Source of the DNA: Symsagittifera roscoffensis
Lineage: Eukaryota; Xenacoelomorpha; Acoela; Convolutidae
Assembly: GCF_963678635.1 (NCBI RefSeq)
Contig: NC_087062.1
Location: forward strand, 60,307,584-60,371,583
DNA length: 64,000 nt
Direction of reading: 5' to 3'
Of this stretch, positions 60,784-64,000 are shown piece after piece; positions within the stretch are counted from its first letter, which is position 1, and the number at the start of each line of letters is the position of its first letter. The notes under the pieces were generated by a model. That model saw nothing but the letters and a program-made list of their open reading frames with translations, was not told where the DNA came from and ran no database searches. The position numbers were made by a program, and so were the translations under genes.

Positions 60784-61079
60784 CTATCCGAACATCTCCA
60801 ACTGAATCTTTCCGGTCCGTTTCATTCTCTTGATGCATTCTTCAGCCGCGGTTCTCGTCGGTTTTCCTGGCTGGCAAGACTCTATTACCGACGCCAATCC
60901 TCGTTCAACCCCAATACAAGCTTGGACCGAACCACATATAAACACGAAACTGTGCGTGTCGGTTAGAAATGAATAAATTTTCTGTTCAAAAAGGGGTATT
61001 TCGTCCTGGACGTATCGTTTCTGGTGTCCAGGTACTCGTGAATAAACCGGAATAACTTCGGATAGAACTTGGTGATGTA
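60784..61079 (-). CDS. Last exon of a diflavin-reductase-type gene (NADPH-binding end), copy 1
   Basis: The exon, read on the minus strand, is bounded by acceptor ccaaag|TACATC (AG at 61081-61080) and TAA-type stop near 60784; 98 codons. It has the order expected for the C-terminal NADPH-binding lobe of FNR-type flavoproteins: 'PVYSRVPGHQKRYVQDEI', then 'FVFICGSVQACIGVERGL', then 'AAEECIKRMKRTGKIQLEMF' and Gly at the end. These enzymes (NDOR1/Tah18, methionine synthase reductase, P450 reductase) pass electrons from NADPH via FAD and FMN. The final 'AA..-I-RM-RTG-.Q.E.F' pattern looks closest to NDOR1/Tah18, which feeds cytosolic Fe-S assembly; that is a suggestion only. No upstream exon is seen between this copy and the second copy at 63128, so this copy is either an alternative terminal exon or a dead duplicate. 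The open frame beyond the acceptor is microsatellite. Confidence 0.7.
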
Positions 61080-61094
61080 CTTTGGAGGTTGATT

Positions 61095-61151
61095 GAACCA
61101 ATACAATAGAAAACAACCCAATACAAAACAAAACAATACAACAATACAATG
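61095..61151. repeat. Pentanucleotide-repeat remnant after the reductase exon
   Basis: 'ccaatacaatagaaaacaac', 'ccaatacaaaacaaaacaat' and 'acaacaatacaatg' are impure AATAC units. With the main array on the other side, the exon is bracketed by the same simple repeat. Confidence 0.75.
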
Positions 61152-61975
61152 AAAACCCGGGAAGTGGAAAAGAGTTCCTTTTCGTTTCGAAGAATTCGAC
61201 GTTTTAAATAGCTATTTTTAAACAGAATTTTGTTTTATCTTCTGAAATCCAGTAATGTATTGAGCTCAATTTTAAGGGAATCTTTCTTCTCGTGATCATT
61301 TTTGAAAAACTATAGGGATTTGAAAATTATCATTTTGGCCAATTTGAGATAATTGCCGTGCAATATGTTTTGTGCTATTGACGCGTAGGCGGAGATTTAA
61401 TCCGTGTTAGAAATCGTTCCAAACTGAATTGAGAAAGTCTAATTGGTCCATTTAATACTTATGTTATATGCGAACAATATCACTTTGTACCTTGCCTATT
61501 ATGCGAGGTGATGGTTTCCGCCCAAAAAAAATCAATTTTTCAAACCGTATTTCCGAAAACTTAATTGTTTTTATCTCACAGGGATACGCTTCATAGAACT
61601 AAAGGGCACTCAAAACAATCAAAGCGTTGTCCTAAAAAGAGCAATCATGTTTCATTTAATTTTTCTTTCGATTTTTGAAGAAAAAAAATACAAAGTGTGA
61701 TTTTCAAACATCAATTTAAAATTGGACAGCAAATTAAAATTTTTCAACTGATATTTTTCAAAATGGAATAATATCTTTCGCCGTTCCTCTGAAATTACAA
61801 TAGTTGGGTTTTTCATGTCTTCTGATGTAATGTTTTTTCACAAATTGTCTTCCTTCTCCACATTACAGAAAATGGAGTTAAGTTTTGATGAAGTTAGTGT
61901 AGTTAAAAGTGTGAAAAGCAAAGTAGTGTGAATTATGTTTATTTTTCGTTCAGAAGTGACCAGCTTCTAAAACTA
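61152..61975. repeat. W repeat, copy 2 (contains a Y core)
   Basis: Parallels 59606-60056 with the same order of landmarks. It has an additional 61504-61870 segment ('gaggtgatggtttccgccc' onward) before the shared end 'gtgtgaaaagcaaagtagtg'. The Y core lies at 61330-61445. Confidence 0.75.
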
Positions 61976-63019
61976 TTATGAAAGTCATTTGAAGGTTGGG
62001 CTCTGTGTTTGAACACAGTCGGGTTAACTTTAAAATTAACGTACAGTTCGGAGTACCTCATTGGCCAGATAAGCATTTAAATGCATATGAAAAGCTGCAC
62101 TGCTTTATCATGTGGATGCCTGTAGCATCTCCATTATTGCTGTGATCAAATTAAAAACAATGAGATAATTGTAATTTTTTGTGAAAGTCAAATGTATAGG
62201 TTGCGCTCGAGTCAAACCTATGCTTTGAAGTTGCCTTTTCGTCATTAGACCTATGTCACCATTTAGTTAGTTTAAAATTTTCAAACGACCTATTTTATCA
62301 ATTGACAAGTTGTAGAGGAACTCTAAAAACAACTGAAACACAAATAGACATAAACAGCTAAAAGATAGGAAAAAGACCTGTCACAATTGCCTGAAAACAG
62401 ATAAGTCAGGCAATTGCTTCTCATTCACTAGCGTGAGAGTGAGTCAGTGACTTCAGACGAAAAATGACTGTCCAAAAAAATAATCAAATACAAATTAACT
62501 GAATTCTCCAGAGCGAGAAAAAGTTAGTGAAGCTATCGTGGGTATCGTTAGGGAGTAATAATAAGTAAATCTTTTCTCAGGTAGTCAAAAGTGAAAATGG
62601 ATAACGGTGGAAGATGCCTTACAGAGACAAATGAATAATTCTATCACAGACCTAATTGTTTTAATGATTTGATTTCTATTTTTGGACTTTCATTAGATTT
62701 TATCTGCCAACATCGAGATTGGCCGATATAGGGTCGATCTGGTCAAAAAATGATCAGACCGAAGTCAGACAAACAGCGAACTTTTCCAGGCCAAAAATAC
62801 GGTGTCCCACTCTTTAACCCTACGATATTTAACCCCCTATGTTTACACCCCCTATATTATAACCCCGTAACATGATAACTCCACAACAATTTAACCCCCT
62901 TTCCAAGAAAACCAATGGCGCATTACTGTTCAGTATTACTGCTACTGCTTTTATGATGGCTCTTTTACTTCAGATGGTTTTTGGCTTTTTTGAAGAAAAA
63001 AAATAAGACCCTGAAATCC
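61976..63019. other. No gene recognised
   Basis: AT-rich sequence. Loose TAACCCC-like motifs recur at 62816-62901 (taaccct, taacccc, acacccc, taaccccg, taacccc) with irregular spacing, not a telomeric array. 'gcaattgcctgaaaacagataagtcaggcaattg' near 62385-62420 forms an imperfect hairpin (caattgcctga / tcaggcaattg). Confidence 0.45.
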
Positions 63020-63127
63020 ATATTATATTCTTCATGAAAAATGAGACCCTGAACTCCATTCTAATTTCTTCATATTATATAAAACCTTGAAATCCATTTT
63101 ACATTTGTACACTTTCAAATATGATAT

Positions 63128-63423
63128 CTATCCGAACATCTCCAACTGAATCTTTCCGGTCCGTTTCATTCTCTTGATGCATTCTTCAGCCGCGGTTCTC
63201 GTCGGTTTTCCTGGCTGGCAAGACTCTATTACCGACGCCAATCCTCGTTCAACCCCAATACAAGCTTGGACCGAACCACATATAAACACGAAACTGTGCG
63301 TGTCGGTTAGAAATGAATAAATTTTCTGTTCAAAAAGGGGTATTTCGTCCTGGACGTATCGTTTCTGGTGTCCAGGTACTCGTGAATAAACCGGAATAAC
63401 TTCGGATAGAACTTGGTGATGTA
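63128..63423 (-). CDS. Last exon of a diflavin-reductase-type gene, copy 2
   Basis: Identical in encoded protein to the exon at 60784-61079, with the same acceptor and stop. Because the window ends at 64000, upstream exons could lie just beyond, on the minus strand; this copy is the better candidate for the exon used by the real gene. The pentanucleotide remnant (63439-63495) again lies upstream of the acceptor, inside the presumed intron. Confidence 0.7.
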
Positions 63424-63495
63424 CTTTGGAGGTTGATTGAACCAATACAATAGAAAACAACCCAATACAAAACAAAACAATACAACAATACAATG

Positions 63496-64000
63496 AAAAC
63501 CCGGGAAGTGGAAAAGAGTTCCTTTTCGTTTCGAAGAATTCGACGTTTTAAATAGCTATTTTTAAACAGAATTTTGTTTTATCTTCTGAAATCCAGTAAT
63601 GTATTGAGCTCAATTTTAAGGGAATCTTTCTTCTCGTGATCATTTTTGAAAAACCATAGGGATTTGAAAATTATCATTTTGGCCAATTTGAGATAATTGC
63701 CGTGCAATATGTTTTGTGCTATTGACGCGTAGGCGGAGATTTAATCCGTGTTAGAAATCGTTCCAAACTGAATTGAGAAAGTCTAATTGGTCCATTTAAT
63801 ACTTATGTTATATGCGAACAATATCACTTTGTACCTTGCCTATTATGCGAGGTGATGGTTTCCGCCCAAAAAAAATCAATTTTTCAAACCGTATTTCCGA
63901 AAACTTAATTGTTTTTATCTCACACGGCTACGCTTCATAGAACTAAAGGGCACTCAAAACAATCAAAGCGTTGTCCTAATAAGAGCAATCATGTTTCATT
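63496..64000. repeat. W repeat, copy 3 (truncated by window end)
   Basis: Nearly identical to 61152-61656, including the Y core at about 63675-63790. It is part of the 2,344-bp duplication. Confidence 0.85.

Larger units (their letters stand above)
60676..64000. repeat. 2,344-bp tandem duplication (second copy runs off the window)
   Basis: The sequence from 'tattatattcttcatgaaaaat' at 60676 recurs at 63020, and every landmark after it is displaced by exactly 2,344 bp up to the window end. The two exons are identical in translation, and only isolated base changes are seen later (for example 61581 against 63925). The first copy starts at the edge of the pentanucleotide array, the second after ordinary sequence. 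Confidence 0.92.

Noticed and set aside
62816-62901. Telomere-like repeats (TAACCCC variants)
   Set aside because: Only about five irregular, impure units separated by unrelated bases. This is not a tandem telomeric array.

Overview
This looks like nuclear DNA of an animal, AT-rich and packed with transposons. The evidence is a CaMK1-type kinase gene split by GT-AG introns, last exons of a diflavin-reductase-type gene, non-LTR retrotransposons, a Polinton-type DNA polymerase relic, a Ty3/gypsy-like LTR element and several miniature DNA-transposon families. I cannot name the species. A 200-base N run (5366-5565) shows this is a draft assembly.

Layout. 0.7-1.9 kb: 5'-truncated LINE with C-terminal zinc fingers and a GAA-rich tail. 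3.7-5.4 kb: second LINE (reverse transcriptase), frameshifted and cut by the gap. 5.6-8.3 kb: broken Polinton/Maverick-type protein-primed DNA polymerase, N-terminal and exonuclease-side parts only, with an internal 336-bp duplication. 10.5-11.3 kb: TA-flanked inverted-repeat element. 11.3-21.3 kb: a complex array with layout X-Y-X-Y-B-Y-B-Y-B, carrying a fold-back MITE, a conserved 12-bp-stem hairpin and tRNA-like segments. 23.3-26.2 kb: the best complete gene, a five-exon CaM-kinase-I-like gene on the minus strand (325 codons plus stop); its introns hold a SINE-like element and a hAT-like MITE. 31.0-45.3 kb: a 14.4-kb decayed LTR retroelement whose plus strand is very poor in G, with a duplicated gag-protease segment, a dead integrase, no visible RT/RNase H, and a rearranged 3' region where an env-like gene would lie. 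45-50 kb: more MITEs, including one nested in another. 55-58 kb: a cluster of 'GGCTCTTTTCC' MITEs, several with perfect 8-bp target duplications and one inserted inside another. 59.4-64 kb: W repeats, a roughly 590-bp (AATAC)n array, and a 2,344-bp tandem duplication whose two copies each hold the same last exon of a flavoprotein reductase (NDOR1/Tah18-like is the closest fit I can suggest), minus strand.

Only two cellular genes are supported: the CaMK1-like gene and the reductase exon(s). Nearly everything else with recognisable structure is mobile DNA, tandem repeat or decayed coding remnant. The most rewarding points are the nested MITE insertions with matching target-site duplications, the hairpin-bearing composite array, the G-depleted retroelement with an Asp-to-Asn integrase change, and the duplicated gene-terminal exon flanked by pentanucleotide repeats.
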